Source: Halodurantibacterium daqingensis | Lineage (GTDB): Bacteria > Pseudomonadota > Alphaproteobacteria > Rhodobacterales > Rhodobacteraceae | Direction: 5' to 3' | DNA: 64,000 nt | Assembly (NCBI RefSeq): GCF_042666235.1 | Contig: NZ_JBHTFQ010000011.1 | Location: forward strand, 43,502-107,501 | Part shown: piece after piece, positions 8,150 through 18,272 of the stretch | Layout of the letters: each line of letters begins with the position of its first letter | How positions within the stretch are numbered: the first letter of the stretch is position 1 | The notes under the pieces: model-generated | Databases searched by the model: none | Told to the model about the DNA's origin: nothing | What the model saw: only the letters and a program-made list of their open reading frames with translations | Position numbers and translations under genes: made by a program

Positions 8150-9651
8150 GATACCTCGCACCGCTTCTGGCACTTCTGCCGCAGCCCCTGGGCGCCGAAG
8201 TGCTGTTCCGGCCGGCCGACCCGCTGCCCGTGCCGCACATCTATTCCGGCGAGTGGGAGCATTTCGTCGGCGGCGGCGTGGCGATCCTTGATTGCAACGG
8301 CTCGGGCCGGCCCGATCTGTTTGTGGCGGGCGGCGCCGGCCCCGCCGCGCTTCTGATCAACCGGACTGCGGCGCCCGGAGACCCGCTGCGCTTCGAACCG
8401 GCAGAGATTGCGCCGATCACCGGGGTCACAGGTGCCTATCCCCTTGATATCGACGGCGACGGGCATCTGGATCTTGCGGTGCTGCGGGTTGGCCCCAACC
8501 TGCTGCTGCGCGGCAACGGGGACTGCCGCTTTGAGGATGCGAGCGACGCCTGGGGGTTTCACCGCGGTGACGCCTGGTCAACGGCCTTCAGCGCAACCTG
8601 GGAACAGGGACGGGCCTGGCCGACGCTGGCGATCGGGAACTATGTGGACCGCAGGGCCCCCGACGGGCCTTTCGGCGCCTGTGACGTGAACGAACTGCAC
8701 CGCCCGAGCGGCAAAGGCTTCGCCCCGCCGCAAATCCTGAGTCCCGGCTACTGTGCGCTGTCGATGCTGATTTCCGACTGGCAGCGGAACGGTCGGCCGC
8801 AACTGCGGATTTCGAACGACCGGCATTACTATATCCGTGGCGGGTACGAGGAAATGTGGCGTCTTGAGCCGCTTGAACCGCGCGGCAGCGACGACGGCTG
8901 GCCGCTGATCTCGCTCTGGGGCATGGGGATCGCAAGCCGCGACATCACCGGCAACGGCTTTCCGGATGTGATGCTGACCTCGATGGGCGACCAGCTTCTG
9001 CAGTTCAATGACGGCACGCACTACGTAAACGCACCCTATGAACAGGGCAGCGCCGCCCAGCGGCCCTGGTTCGGCGACGACGGGCGCCCGTCAACCGGCT
9101 GGCACGCGGAATTCGGCGATGTGAACAATGATGGGCTGGCCGATCTGTTCATTGCCAAGGGCAATGTCGACCAGATGCCGTCGAATGCGATGAAGGATCC
9201 GAACAACCTGTTGATCCAGGAGGGCGATGGCCGCTTTGCCGAACGTGCCGATACGGCGGGTGTGGCCAGTCTGGCACGGGCACGGGGCGCGGGGCTTGCG
9301 GATCTGGATGGCGACGGGCGGCTTGACCTTGTGGTCGTCAACCGGCGCGCGCCCTTGGAGATCTGGCAGAATGTCAGCAGCGGCACCGGAAACTGGGTGG
9401 CCGTGACGCCGCGGATGGAGGGGCCGAACCGCAACGCTGTCGGTGCCTGGGTGGAGCTGCGCACGGCAGGGCGGACGCAGGTGCAGGAGGTAACCGTCGG
9501 CGGCGGCCATGGCAGCGGCCAGGCGGGGCCGTTGCACTTCGGCCTTGGCGACCACGACAATGCCGAACTGCGCGTTCTCTGGCCTGACGGGCGACTGACC
9601 GACTGGCATGTCGTGCCGGTCAACCAGTCCCTGCAGATCGCGCCCGACTGA
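8146..9651 (+). CDS. Exported FG-GAP/ASPIC-UnbV (CRTAC1-like) repeat protein
   Basis: Role unknown. A Sec-type signal (MRYLAPLLALLPQPLGAE) precedes several FG-GAP/VCBS beta-propeller repeats with calcium-binding-like DxDGDG cores: DIDGDGHLDLAV (about residue 98), DVNNDGLADLFI (about 325) and DLDGDGRLDLVV (about 385). The last 90 residues match the ASPIC/UnbV module (AVGAWVELRTAG, HFGLGDHD, LRVLWPDGR). The ATG at 8146 overlaps the xylR stop (ATGA), so it is probably co-translated with the regulator. It converges with a di-haem peroxidase-like gene ten bases away. Known members are secreted or surface proteins; nothing here links it directly to xylose. Confidence 0.85.
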   Translation: MRYLAPLLALLPQPLGAEVLFRPADPLPVPHIYSGEWEHFVGGGVAILDCNGSGRPDLFVAGGAGPAALLINRTAAPGDPLRFEPAEIAPITGVTGAYPLDIDGDGHLDLAVLRVGPNLLLRGNGDCRFEDASDAWGFHRGDAWSTAFSATWEQGRAWPTLAIGNYVDRRAPDGPFGACDVNELHRPSGKGFAPPQILSPGYCALSMLISDWQRNGRPQLRISNDRHYYIRGGYEEMWRLEPLEPRGSDDGWPLISLWGMGIASRDITGNGFPDVMLTSMGDQLLQFNDGTHYVNAPYEQGSAAQRPWFGDDGRPSTGWHAEFGDVNNDGLADLFIAKGNVDQMPSNAMKDPNNLLIQEGDGRFAERADTAGVASLARARGAGLADLDGDGRLDLVVVNRRAPLEIWQNVSSGTGNWVAVTPRMEGPNRNAVGAWVELRTAGRTQVQEVTVGGGHGSGQAGPLHFGLGDHDNAELRVLWPDGRLTDWHVVPVNQSLQIAPD

Positions 9652-9660
9652 CAGGCGGCG

Positions 9661-11001
9661 CTAACGTTCGACTGGCAGGCCGCTTGGCACGGCCTCGGGA
9701 ATGCCCAGCCGGCCCGCGATCGCCCCCTTGTCAGTCAGGCTCTCCAGAAAGGAAAGCAGCGCCGACCGGTCGTCCGCGGCAAGCTGAAGCGGCGCCCGCC
9801 GAACCGCGGCAGCAATCGCCGCCCGGTCTTCATCAGACGACATCACCGCAAGGTCAGGGCGCTGCGGATCAAACGTCGGCAGCGCGGCCTGAAGCCTGTA
9901 GCTGTCCAGCCCTGCAACCGGATCGAGGTGATGGACAAGAAAGGCATCAAGGTCGCTGAAGGCGCCGGCATGGCCCCAGGGCCCCGTTGCCGATACGTTG
10001 CGCAGCGAGGGGGTGCGGAAGGCATAGGCATCCTCGGGCCTGCCGGTGACCCGCATCCGCCCGATATCGCGCTGATGGCTTTCAAACCGTTCAGCCTTGC
10101 CCGGGCCGATCTGCGGTTGCCCCATTGCGTGAAAGCGGTGATCGGTCTGGAACGGCCCCGAATGGCAGTCCGAACAGCCCGCCTCGCCGTAAAACAGCGC
10201 CATGCCGCGCTGCGCGGTCGGCTCAAGCGGCGATTCCCCGCGCAGATGCCGGTCAAAGGGGCTGTCGTCGGAGCGCCATTCAAAGGCGACGAAGGCCCCG
10301 ATGGCATCGGAAATATCCGTGAAGCCGATGGCCCTGCCGGCTGCGATATCGGGATAAACCTCGGTGAACAGCGCCGCATAGGCGGGAATATCCGACACCC
10401 GCCGCGCGATCAGATCCCAGGCGCCACCCGGGCCGGTGATGCGTCCCTGCCGCACGGCGGTGCTGATCTCGTTTTCGCCATAGTGCCCGGCCATCTCATC
10501 GGCAGACAGAACCGGAAACATCGTCTGGGCCGAGAGGATGTCGCGGAAGCCCTGGACCATTTCCTCTTCCAGCGGGGTGCGGAGGCCGCTGGGGCGGTTC
10601 GGATCGCTTTCGATGCGGCCGTCGTGGAACATCACCGTGAATTCCCGCGCGCCAAGGTTGAAAAGGGCGGGCGCGTTGCGCGGCAGGCGCTGTTCCGGCG
10701 GGTTGGCCGGGTCCACGCGGCGATCCGGCCCCAGCCCGATCGCCCCCTCGCCAAGGTTCAGCGACACGCCGTCCGCCGTTGCGAAGCGCGGGTGATGGCA
10801 GGTCGCGCAGGAAATGTTTCGATTGCCCGACAGGATCGGGTCATAGAACAGAAGCTGCCCAAGTCGCGCTTCGGCGGGATCAACCGGATGAAACAGCGCG
10901 TCCGTTACCGGCTGAGGCACGCGCGTGTCAGCCGGCACCGGACCTGCCGCAGCCAGCAGGGCGGCAGACGCGATGGCCAGGCCACGGATCCCCTTGTCCA
11001 T
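9661..11001 (-). CDS. Di-haem cytochrome c peroxidase / MauG family protein
   Basis: Periplasmic c-type cytochrome that should reduce peroxide or oxidise a protein or metal-peptide substrate. The 446-residue protein has a signal peptide (LAIASAALLAAAGPVPAD) and two haem-binding motifs, CATCH (about residue 65) and CSDCH (about 275), in the family's spacing, with the LFYDPILSGNRNISC and GRMRVTGRPEDAYAFRTPSLRN blocks. Two ATGs are possible. GGAGG abuts the first (11007) but is six bases from the second (11001), which is chosen. It is followed upstream by a GntP-type permease gene on the same strand. Its substrate cannot be named. Confidence 0.85.
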   Translation of the reverse strand: MDKGIRGLAIASAALLAAAGPVPADTRVPQPVTDALFHPVDPAEARLGQLLFYDPILSGNRNISCATCHHPRFATADGVSLNLGEGAIGLGPDRRVDPANPPEQRLPRNAPALFNLGAREFTVMFHDGRIESDPNRPSGLRTPLEEEMVQGFRDILSAQTMFPVLSADEMAGHYGENEISTAVRQGRITGPGGAWDLIARRVSDIPAYAALFTEVYPDIAAGRAIGFTDISDAIGAFVAFEWRSDDSPFDRHLRGESPLEPTAQRGMALFYGEAGCSDCHSGPFQTDHRFHAMGQPQIGPGKAERFESHQRDIGRMRVTGRPEDAYAFRTPSLRNVSATGPWGHAGAFSDLDAFLVHHLDPVAGLDSYRLQAALPTFDPQRPDLAVMSSDEDRAAIAAAVRRAPLQLAADDRSALLSFLESLTDKGAIAGRLGIPEAVPSGLPVER

Positions 11002-11064
11002 GCACATCCTCCCCAGGTGATGACACGGGGAAGTGAAGCATCATCCGCGCCGTTCGGAAAGGGG

Positions 11065-12444
11065 TCAGAAGCTGCCGAAGGCAGTTCCCAGCAGGATGAT
11101 TGCGGCAAGCGCCAGCAGCGGCACAAGAACCGCCACCACCGCGATGTCGCCATAGCTTTCGCGATGCGTCAGCCCGCAGATCGACAGAAGTGTGATCACC
11201 GCCCCGTTATGGGGCAGCGCATCCAGCCCCCCGGTTGCCACGGCAGCCACCCGGTGCAGGAGCGCGGGCGCGATTCCGGCCTCGGCCGCCATCTGCCGAT
11301 ATGTTTCTCCCAGCGTCGCAAGGGCGATCGACATTCCCCCCGAGGCCGATCCGGTGATCCCCGCCAGAAGGTTCGTGGCGACGGCAAGCGACAGGAGCGG
11401 GTTCGCCCCGCCGATGGTCAGAACCTGATCGCGGATCAGCCCGAACGCAGGCAGCGCCGCGATGACGGCGCCAAAACCCACAAGGCTTGCGGTGTTGAAG
11501 ATCGGCATCAAGGCCCCCGCCGCCCCGGCATTCAGCGCCTCCGCCAGCCCGGATCTGCGCCAGTTCATCGCCAGAAGCGCAAGGATCGATGCAACCAGCG
11601 CCGCAATGATCGACCAGAGCCCGCGCAGCGCCGAGATATCGGTGGCCCCGTAAAGCGGCAGGGCAAGGTAGCCGGTCTGCAGGCGCGGGATGATGACCCA
11701 GGTAAAGAGGGCATTGGTGGCGATCATCAGCAGAAATGGCACGAGCGCCAGCCAGAAATCGCCACTGTCCCGGTCAAGGCGGGCATCCGGGGGCGGCACG
11801 TCATCCTCGGCGCCATAGCCGGGCCCGATGTGCCGAGCCCTGAATTCAAGCCAGCGCCAGCCGCCGAGGAACATGATCAGCGCCGCGACTATGCCCAGCC
11901 CCGGGGCGGCGTAGGGGGTCGTGCCGAAATGGGGCATCGGGATCGCGTTCTGGATTGCCGGCGTGCCCGGCAGCGCCGTCATGGTGAAGGTAAAGGCCCC
12001 CAGCGCCAACGTGGCCGGCACAAGGCGCTTGGGCAGTTGGGCCTGCCGGAACAGATTGGCAGCAATCGGATAGATGGCGAAGGCCACGACGAACAGCGAT
12101 ACGCCGCCATAGGTCATCACCGCAGCCGACAGGACCACTGCAAGGATCGCCCGCTGCGCGCCCGCCCGCGCAATGATCCCCTCGGCCAGAACCCGGGCCA
12201 CGCCGGTCGCCTCGGCCAGTTTTCCAAAGACCGCCCCCAACAGGAAGATCGGGAAATAGGCGATGACAAATCCCCCCATCGCCCCCATGAAGATCTGGGT
12301 ATAGGCGGCAAGGATCGCGCCCGTTCCCGAAAGCGCCACCGCCAGAACCGCCATCAGCGGCGCAAGCAGGATCAGACTGCCACCACGATAGGCAAGATAG
12401 ATCATCGCGCCCAGCGCCAGAAGGATGACCATGATGCCGTACAT
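11065..12444 (-). CDS. GntP-family permease
   Basis: Inner-membrane carrier of the gluconate/citrate-type GntP group, moving an organic acid with protons or cations. The 459-residue protein is almost wholly hydrophobic, with about a dozen membrane segments. The family-type stretches are MTYGGVSLFVVAFAIYPIA, FTMTALPGTPAIQN and ASGGMSIALATLG. The ATG at 12444 follows GGAGG by four bases and puts the first membrane helix right at the N-terminus; the open frame extends far upstream but only as antisense to tamA. The substrate cannot be told. Divergent from tamA. Confidence 0.82.
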   Translation of the reverse strand: MYGIMVILLALGAMIYLAYRGGSLILLAPLMAVLAVALSGTGAILAAYTQIFMGAMGGFVIAYFPIFLLGAVFGKLAEATGVARVLAEGIIARAGAQRAILAVVLSAAVMTYGGVSLFVVAFAIYPIAANLFRQAQLPKRLVPATLALGAFTFTMTALPGTPAIQNAIPMPHFGTTPYAAPGLGIVAALIMFLGGWRWLEFRARHIGPGYGAEDDVPPPDARLDRDSGDFWLALVPFLLMIATNALFTWVIIPRLQTGYLALPLYGATDISALRGLWSIIAALVASILALLAMNWRRSGLAEALNAGAAGALMPIFNTASLVGFGAVIAALPAFGLIRDQVLTIGGANPLLSLAVATNLLAGITGSASGGMSIALATLGETYRQMAAEAGIAPALLHRVAAVATGGLDALPHNGAVITLLSICGLTHRESYGDIAVVAVLVPLLALAAIILLGTAFGSF

Positions 12445-12606
12445 GCCGCCTCCGACTTGCTGCGCCGCAGCATGCCGCAGAGCCGCGGCGGGCGCAACGG
12501 CCGTTTCCCGCCGCGGCTCGGGAACCGCGCGACGCAAGCGGGCGTTGCGTGATTGAAGCCGAATTCCCGGCGTGCAAGACTGGGGATCAGTGCGTGGGAG
12601 GGCAGC

Positions 12607-14439
12607 ATGACGGGCAGACTTGCGAAACTGCGACTTGGTCTGGCGGCCGCTGCGCTTTTCACACTGCAATCCTGGCCGGGTCAGGCGCAGGATCTGGTGC
12701 GCCTGACGGCCCCTGGCGCTGACGAGGAATTGCTCGACCTGCTGCGCAATGCCTCGCTGGCTCTTCAGCAGCAGGAAAACGGTGCGACCACCGCGCAGGA
12801 GCTTCTGGCAGCGGCGCGTTCGGACTACGGCCGGCTTGTCGGCGTTCTTTATGGCGCGGGGCATTATTCGGGCGTGGTGCAGATCCGCGTGGATGGCCGC
12901 GAGGCCGCGACGATCCCGCCCCTTTCCGCCCCCTCGCAGATTACCCTGGTCGAGGTTCTTGTGGCGCCGGGGCCGCAATTCACCTTCTCCCGCGCCGAGA
13001 TTGCCCCGCTTGCCCCCGATACCGAACTGCCTGATGGCTTTGCCGTGGGTCAGCCGGCCGAAAGCAACCTGATCCGTGATGCGGCCACGGCTGCGGTGGA
13101 TGGCTGGCGCGCGGTGGGTCATGCCAAGGCCGCCACCGGCGCGCAACAGATCACAGCCGATCATCGCTCTGCCCGGCTTTCGGCGCAGGTGTCGATGGTG
13201 CCAGGCCCGCGGGTCACCTTTGGCGATCTGGTCGTGACCGGGCAACGCCGGATGCGCCCCGAACGCATCCAGGAGATCGCAGGCTTTCCGACCGGCGAGG
13301 TTTTTGACCCCGAGGCGATTGCACGCTCGGCCGATCGGCTGCGCCGCACCGGCGTCTTCCGCTCGGTCGCGCTGAGCGAGGCTGACGACCTGCGCCCGGG
13401 CGATGTGCTGGACGTCACCGCCGCTGTGGTCGAGGAACTGCCCCGCCGCCTTGGCTTCGGGGCCGAGATCGCCTCGACCGACGGCGCGCGGGTCACGGCC
13501 TACTGGATGCACCGCAACCTGCGCGGCGGCGGCGAAAGGCTGCGGCTTGACGCCGAGGTTGGCGGCATCGGCGCGCAGTCGGGCGGGTTGGATTATGGGC
13601 TAACCGCGCGGCTTGATCGCCCCGCCACCTTTACACCCGACACATCGGTCTTTGTCTTCACCGGTGTCGAACGGACCAGCGAACGCGATTACGATGCCGA
13701 CCGTGCCTTCGTCAGCGTCGGCCTTGCCCATCAGTTCACGGATCGCATCACCGGGGAGGTCGCGCTCGATCTGCGTTATGAACGTGTCGAGGATGAGTTG
13801 GGCCGCATCACCTACAGCACCCTTGCCCTGCCCACCCGCGGCATCTGGGACCGGCGAAACAGCACGCTCAACCCCACCGGCGGGACCTTCCTGGAGGCAA
13901 CGGTGACGCCTTTCGCCGGCCTGTCCGACGCGGCGGGGCATGGCGCGCGCCTGTCCTTCGATGGCCGCGCCTATCGCGGTTTCGGCAGCGATGACCGCTT
14001 TGTGGTGGCGGGACGGGTGCAGGGCGGCTCGGTAATCGGGGCGGGGCTGTTCGAGACGCCGCGCGAATTCCTGTTCTATTCGGGTGGCGGCGGCACGGTG
14101 CGCGGCCATCCCTTCCAGTCGCTGGGCGTGGAAACCCCCTATACCGGCACCCGCCCCAGTGACGGCGCAACGTTCCTGCGCACCGGCGGGCGCAGTTTCC
14201 TTGGTGCTTCGGCGGAACTGCGCGCCCGGGTCTGGCGCAGCATCGGCCTGGTGGGCTTTGCCGACGCAGGCTTTGTGGGCGCGGACAGCTTCGGAGATGG
14301 CGAATGGCACGCCGGTGCCGGGATCGGCATTCGCTATGACACCGGCATCGGGCCGATCCGGCTGGATGTGGCCGCGCCCGTGCGCGGAGACAGCGATGAC
14401 GGCGTTCAGGTGTATATCGGGATAGGGCAGGCCTTCTGA
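12607..14439 (+). CDS. tamA: Omp85-family outer membrane assembly protein TamA
   Basis: Outer-membrane barrel of the translocation and assembly module, which with TamB helps place beta-barrel proteins and move lipids between membranes. The 610-residue protein starts with a signal peptide (cleavage after GQAQ near residue 28), then POTRA-like domains (about residues 30-260; the last includes FGDLVVTGQRRMRPERIQEIAGFPTGEVFDP, read here in parts), then a 16-strand-type barrel. The Omp85 signature region VRGHPFQS is near residue 500. The ATG at 12607 follows GGGAGG. It overlaps tamB by one base (TGATG). Confidence 0.92.
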   Translation: MTGRLAKLRLGLAAAALFTLQSWPGQAQDLVRLTAPGADEELLDLLRNASLALQQQENGATTAQELLAAARSDYGRLVGVLYGAGHYSGVVQIRVDGREAATIPPLSAPSQITLVEVLVAPGPQFTFSRAEIAPLAPDTELPDGFAVGQPAESNLIRDAATAAVDGWRAVGHAKAATGAQQITADHRSARLSAQVSMVPGPRVTFGDLVVTGQRRMRPERIQEIAGFPTGEVFDPEAIARSADRLRRTGVFRSVALSEADDLRPGDVLDVTAAVVEELPRRLGFGAEIASTDGARVTAYWMHRNLRGGGERLRLDAEVGGIGAQSGGLDYGLTARLDRPATFTPDTSVFVFTGVERTSERDYDADRAFVSVGLAHQFTDRITGEVALDLRYERVEDELGRITYSTLALPTRGIWDRRNSTLNPTGGTFLEATVTPFAGLSDAAGHGARLSFDGRAYRGFGSDDRFVVAGRVQGGSVIGAGLFETPREFLFYSGGGGTVRGHPFQSLGVETPYTGTRPSDGATFLRTGGRSFLGASAELRARVWRSIGLVGFADAGFVGADSFGDGEWHAGAGIGIRYDTGIGPIRLDVAAPVRGDSDDGVQVYIGIGQAF

Positions 14440-17400
14440 TGCGGTTTATGGTATTCCTCCTCTGCTTCCTGCCCTCGCTTGCCCTTGCCCAGGAAGACGA
14501 GGGCGGCGGCACCTTCCTGACCCGCTTTGTTGAAAACGCGCTTTCGGGTGAAAACCGCAACGTCGTCATCACCGGCTTTTCCGGGGCGCTGTCCTCGCGC
14601 GCGACGATCGAACGAATGACCTTTGCCGATGATGAAGGCATCTGGATGACGATCGACGATGCCGTGCTGGACTGGAACCGCACGGCCCTGTTGCGCGGGC
14701 GGATCGAGATCAGCGAACTTGCCGCCGAGCACATCGCCATCACCCGGACCCCCGAAACCGCCGAGCCTGCCGGCCCCGCCCCCGAAGCCAGACCCTTCGC
14801 CCTGCCCGAGCTTCCGGTCGCGGTCCGGATCAACCGCCTGGACGTGGCACGGCTGGACCTGGGTGCGGCGCTGTTCGGCCAGGAGGCGACCTTTACCGCA
14901 GGCGGATCGGTACAACTGGAACGGGGCGAAGGAACGGCAGCGCTGGACATCCGCCGCATCGACGGACCCGAGGCCCGGTTCCGCCTTGAGGGGCATTACG
15001 ACAACGCCACGCGGGAACTCGACCTTGATCTGGATCTGTCCGAGGATCAGGATGGGATCATATCCCGGCTGATCGGCGTGCCGGGAACCCCGGCCCTGTC
15101 GCTTACAATCGACGGAAGCGGCACCCTGGACGACTTCGCCGCCCGGATCAGCCTGGTGACAGACGACGTCGAGCGGCTGGCTGGCCGTGTCACGCTGATA
15201 ACGGAAACCGACGCCGAGGGCCGCGCGACGCGGCGGTTCTCGACCGATGTGGCGGGCGATATCGCACCGCTGTTCGCCCCCGACTACCAGGACTTCTTTG
15301 GCCCCGAGATCGTGCTGCAATCCGAAGGGGCCCGCCTGCCGGACGGGCGCGTCGTTCTTTCGCAACTGGATCTGCGGGCACAGGCCCTGATCCTGCGCGG
15401 TGAACTGGAGATCGGCGCCGATGGCCTCCCGGAACGTGTGGATGTTACCGGGCGCATCGGCACTGCCGATGGCAGCCCCATCCTGCTGCCGATCCGGCCA
15501 CGCACCCGCATCACATCGGCCGATCTGGTTCTGGCCCTGGATGGACTTGCGGATGACAACTGGAATCTCCGGCTGCAGATCGCAGGACTGGACCGCCGCA
15601 GCCTTGGCATCGAGGCGCTGCGTCTGACCGGGGCGGGCACGATCCGGCGCGATGCAGACGGGCGTTTCATCGGGGGCACGCTCGCCTATGCCGCACAGGG
15701 GATCGATCCGCGCGACGCTGCGCTGCGCCGCGCCCTGGGGGACGATATCGGCGGCGAGATGGAAATTCTCTGGCAGGACGACGGGCAGGTGCAACTGCCC
15801 CGGTTCACCCTCTCGGGCGAGGATTACGGACTGGCCGGAAACGCCATCATCGCGGGGCTTGAAGAGGCGCTTACGATCAATGGAACGATCTCTGCGCGGG
15901 GAGATGACATCGCCCGGCTGTCCGATCTGGCGAAGCGGGATCTGTCGGGCACGGCCGCGGCCGAGGTAACCGGGAGCTATGCCACCCTGACCGGTGCATT
16001 TGACGCGGTCGCGGCAGTAACCGGCACCGACCTGCGCTTTGATCAGCCCGAGGTGGACCGGCTGCTGGCGGGGGAAAGCCGGATCGAGCTTTCGGCGCGA
16101 CGCAACACCGACGGGCTGACGCTGCGCAGCCTTCGCGCAACGGCAACAACATTGTCTGCGCTGGCGCATGGGCAACTGGCGACGGCCGGAAGCGATATTA
16201 CCGCGGAACTGGATTTCTCGGACCTTTCGGTGCTGGGCGGCCCTTTCCGTGGCGCCCTTGTCGGCACCGCGCGGTTTACCGAAACCGAGGGCGGGCCGCA
16301 AAGGCTGCGGCTCGAGGCGACAGCGCAGGGCCTTGCCATCGGACAGGACCAGGCGGACCGCCTTCTGGCGGGAGAAAGCACCATCAGCCTTGATGCCACC
16401 CGCGCCGACGAGGTGATCACGGTCGAGGCCCTTCAGGTGAATGCGGCGACCCTCGCGGCCCGGGTGACCGGTACCCTGGCCGAGGGGGCCAGCGCGCTGG
16501 CCGCCTCACTGGGGTTCAGCGATCTGTCGGTGCTGGGGCCCGGTTTCGCCGGTGCGCTGGAAGCCGAGGCCCAGCTGAACGAGAACGGCGCGCTGCGCAG
16601 ACTGCAGCTTGAGGCACAGGGAACGAACCTCGCCATCGGCCAGACTCAGGCAGACGCGCTTCTGCGGGGTCCGACCCAGCTGGCCCTGGATGCGACCGAG
16701 GAAAACGGGCGGCTGCGCGTGCAGGCCTTCACGTTGAGCAATCCACAACTGACCGCCAGCGCCACCGGCGCCGCCGAAGGTGACAGCCGACTGGTGAATC
16801 TGACCGCGCGTCTGGCAAACCTTGCGGTTATCCAGCCAGAGTTTCCGGGGCCGCTGACAATCGCCGGCACGATCACGGAAAACGGCAGCTACGGTGTGGA
16901 TGTCACGGCGCAGGGACCAGGCGGGATTGATGCCCGCATCACCGGCAGCGCCGCCTCGGACCTCTCGGCGGTGGATCTTGCCGTAGTCGGCAGCGCCCAG
17001 GCGGCGCTTGCCAACCTGTTCATCCAGCCGCGAAGCGTCACCGGGCCGCTGAACTTCAATCTGCGCCTGAACGGCCCGCCCGCACTTGCATCGGTTTCGG
17101 GGAATCTGACCGGCCAGGGCCTGCGCATCGTTGATCCCGAGCTTGGCCTGACCCTCGAACAGGGGAATGTCCGCGCCGATCTGGCGGGCGGGCAGGCGAC
17201 GATTGCCGCTTCGGCCGGTTTTCCGCAGGGCGGGCAACTGAGCCTGAGCGGCCCCATCAGCCTGACCGCCCCCTTCAATGCCGACCTCCGGCTTGCGCTG
17301 CAGGATGCGCGGCTTGTGGATCCGGAGCTTTATGAAACCAGCGTTTCCGGCACGGTGGCCATCACCGGCCCCCTGGCCGGAGGCGGCAGGATCACCGGGG

Positions 17401-18272
17401 AGCTGCGTCTCGGCGAGACCAACCTGCGCATCCCGTCGACCGGTTTCGGCCCCGCCGGCTATATCCCCGAGCCGATGACCCATGTGAATGAACCTGCCGC
17501 CGTGCGCGAGACGCGCAGCCGCGCCGGGCTTCTGGGGGATGGCCGCGGCAACGGCGCCACGGGCGGCGGGGCCGCCCCGTTCAGCCTCGATGTCACGATC
17601 AGCGCGCCGAACCAGGTGTTCATCCGCGGCCGCGGCCTTGATGCGGAACTGGGAGGTGCCATCCAGCTCACCGGAACAACCGCCAACATCATCCCGATCG
17701 GTGAGTTCTCCCTGATCCGCGGGCGGCTTGATCTTCTGGGGCAACGCTTCGTGCTGGATGAAGGGCTTGCGCGCCTGCAGGGGCGGTTCGTCCCCTACAT
17801 CCGGCTGGCAGCCTCGACCGAATCCGAAGGGGTCAGCGTCACCATCCTTGTCGAGGGCGAGGCGAACGAGCCCGAGATCCGCTTCCTCTCCTCGCCCGAC
17901 CTGCCCGAGGAAGAGGTGCTTGCGCGGCTGCTGTTCGGGCGCGGGCTGACCAATCTGTCGCCGCTGCAGGCCGCACAGCTCGCCGGCGCGGTGGCGACAC
18001 TTGCCGGACGGGGTGGCGAGGGCATCGTGGGACGGCTGCGCCAGAACTTCGGGCTGGATGATCTGGATATCACGACCGACGAAGACGGCGGCACCGGCGT
18101 GCGCCTGGGCCGTTATCTGTCGGAAAACATCTATACGGATGTGACGGTGGGTTCGGACGGCACGACCGAGATCAACCTCAACCTCGATGTTTCACGCTCG
18201 GTCACGGTGCGGGGGCGGCTGGACAACAGCGGCGAGACCGGGCTTGGCGTCTATTACGAGCGCGATTACTGA
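14439..18272 (+). CDS. tamB: Translocation and assembly module protein TamB (DUF490)
   Basis: Long periplasm-spanning partner of TamA, anchored in the inner membrane and thought to form a hydrophobic groove for lipid or protein transfer. The 1277-residue protein begins with a hydrophobic anchor (FMVFLLCFLPSLALAQ). Its middle shows repeated beta-rich units with the recurring phrases LLAGES and LDFSDLSVLG at about 60-120-residue spacing, and it ends with the DUF490 domain (EFSLIRGRLDLLGQRF, VRGRLDNSGETGLGVYYERDY in part). Translation is coupled to tamA through TGATG. The 3' end overlaps the convergent YihY gene by seven bases. Confidence 0.93.
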   Translation: MRFMVFLLCFLPSLALAQEDEGGGTFLTRFVENALSGENRNVVITGFSGALSSRATIERMTFADDEGIWMTIDDAVLDWNRTALLRGRIEISELAAEHIAITRTPETAEPAGPAPEARPFALPELPVAVRINRLDVARLDLGAALFGQEATFTAGGSVQLERGEGTAALDIRRIDGPEARFRLEGHYDNATRELDLDLDLSEDQDGIISRLIGVPGTPALSLTIDGSGTLDDFAARISLVTDDVERLAGRVTLITETDAEGRATRRFSTDVAGDIAPLFAPDYQDFFGPEIVLQSEGARLPDGRVVLSQLDLRAQALILRGELEIGADGLPERVDVTGRIGTADGSPILLPIRPRTRITSADLVLALDGLADDNWNLRLQIAGLDRRSLGIEALRLTGAGTIRRDADGRFIGGTLAYAAQGIDPRDAALRRALGDDIGGEMEILWQDDGQVQLPRFTLSGEDYGLAGNAIIAGLEEALTINGTISARGDDIARLSDLAKRDLSGTAAAEVTGSYATLTGAFDAVAAVTGTDLRFDQPEVDRLLAGESRIELSARRNTDGLTLRSLRATATTLSALAHGQLATAGSDITAELDFSDLSVLGGPFRGALVGTARFTETEGGPQRLRLEATAQGLAIGQDQADRLLAGESTISLDATRADEVITVEALQVNAATLAARVTGTLAEGASALAASLGFSDLSVLGPGFAGALEAEAQLNENGALRRLQLEAQGTNLAIGQTQADALLRGPTQLALDATEENGRLRVQAFTLSNPQLTASATGAAEGDSRLVNLTARLANLAVIQPEFPGPLTIAGTITENGSYGVDVTAQGPGGIDARITGSAASDLSAVDLAVVGSAQAALANLFIQPRSVTGPLNFNLRLNGPPALASVSGNLTGQGLRIVDPELGLTLEQGNVRADLAGGQATIAASAGFPQGGQLSLSGPISLTAPFNADLRLALQDARLVDPELYETSVSGTVAITGPLAGGGRITGELRLGETNLRIPSTGFGPAGYIPEPMTHVNEPAAVRETRSRAGLLGDGRGNGATGGGAAPFSLDVTISAPNQVFIRGRGLDAELGGAIQLTGTTANIIPIGEFSLIRGRLDLLGQRFVLDEGLARLQGRFVPYIRLAASTESEGVSVTILVEGEANEPEIRFLSSPDLPEEEVLARLLFGRGLTNLSPLQAAQLAGAVATLAGRGGEGIVGRLRQNFGLDDLDITTDEDGGTGVRLGRYLSENIYTDVTVGSDGTTEINLNLDVSRSVTVRGRLDNSGETGLGVYYERDY

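Noticed and set aside
9928..12552. Very long plus-strand open frame (874 codons) across the di-haem cytochrome and GntP genes
   Set aside because: It is antisense to two genes with clear family motifs; its translation is Arg/Gly/Gln-rich with no domain. Long spurious frames are common in GC-rich DNA.
11065..13512. An 815-codon version of the GntP-type gene
   Set aside because: The extra N-terminal 356 codons run antisense to tamA and have no membrane or domain character. The ATG at 12444 has a proper ribosome site.
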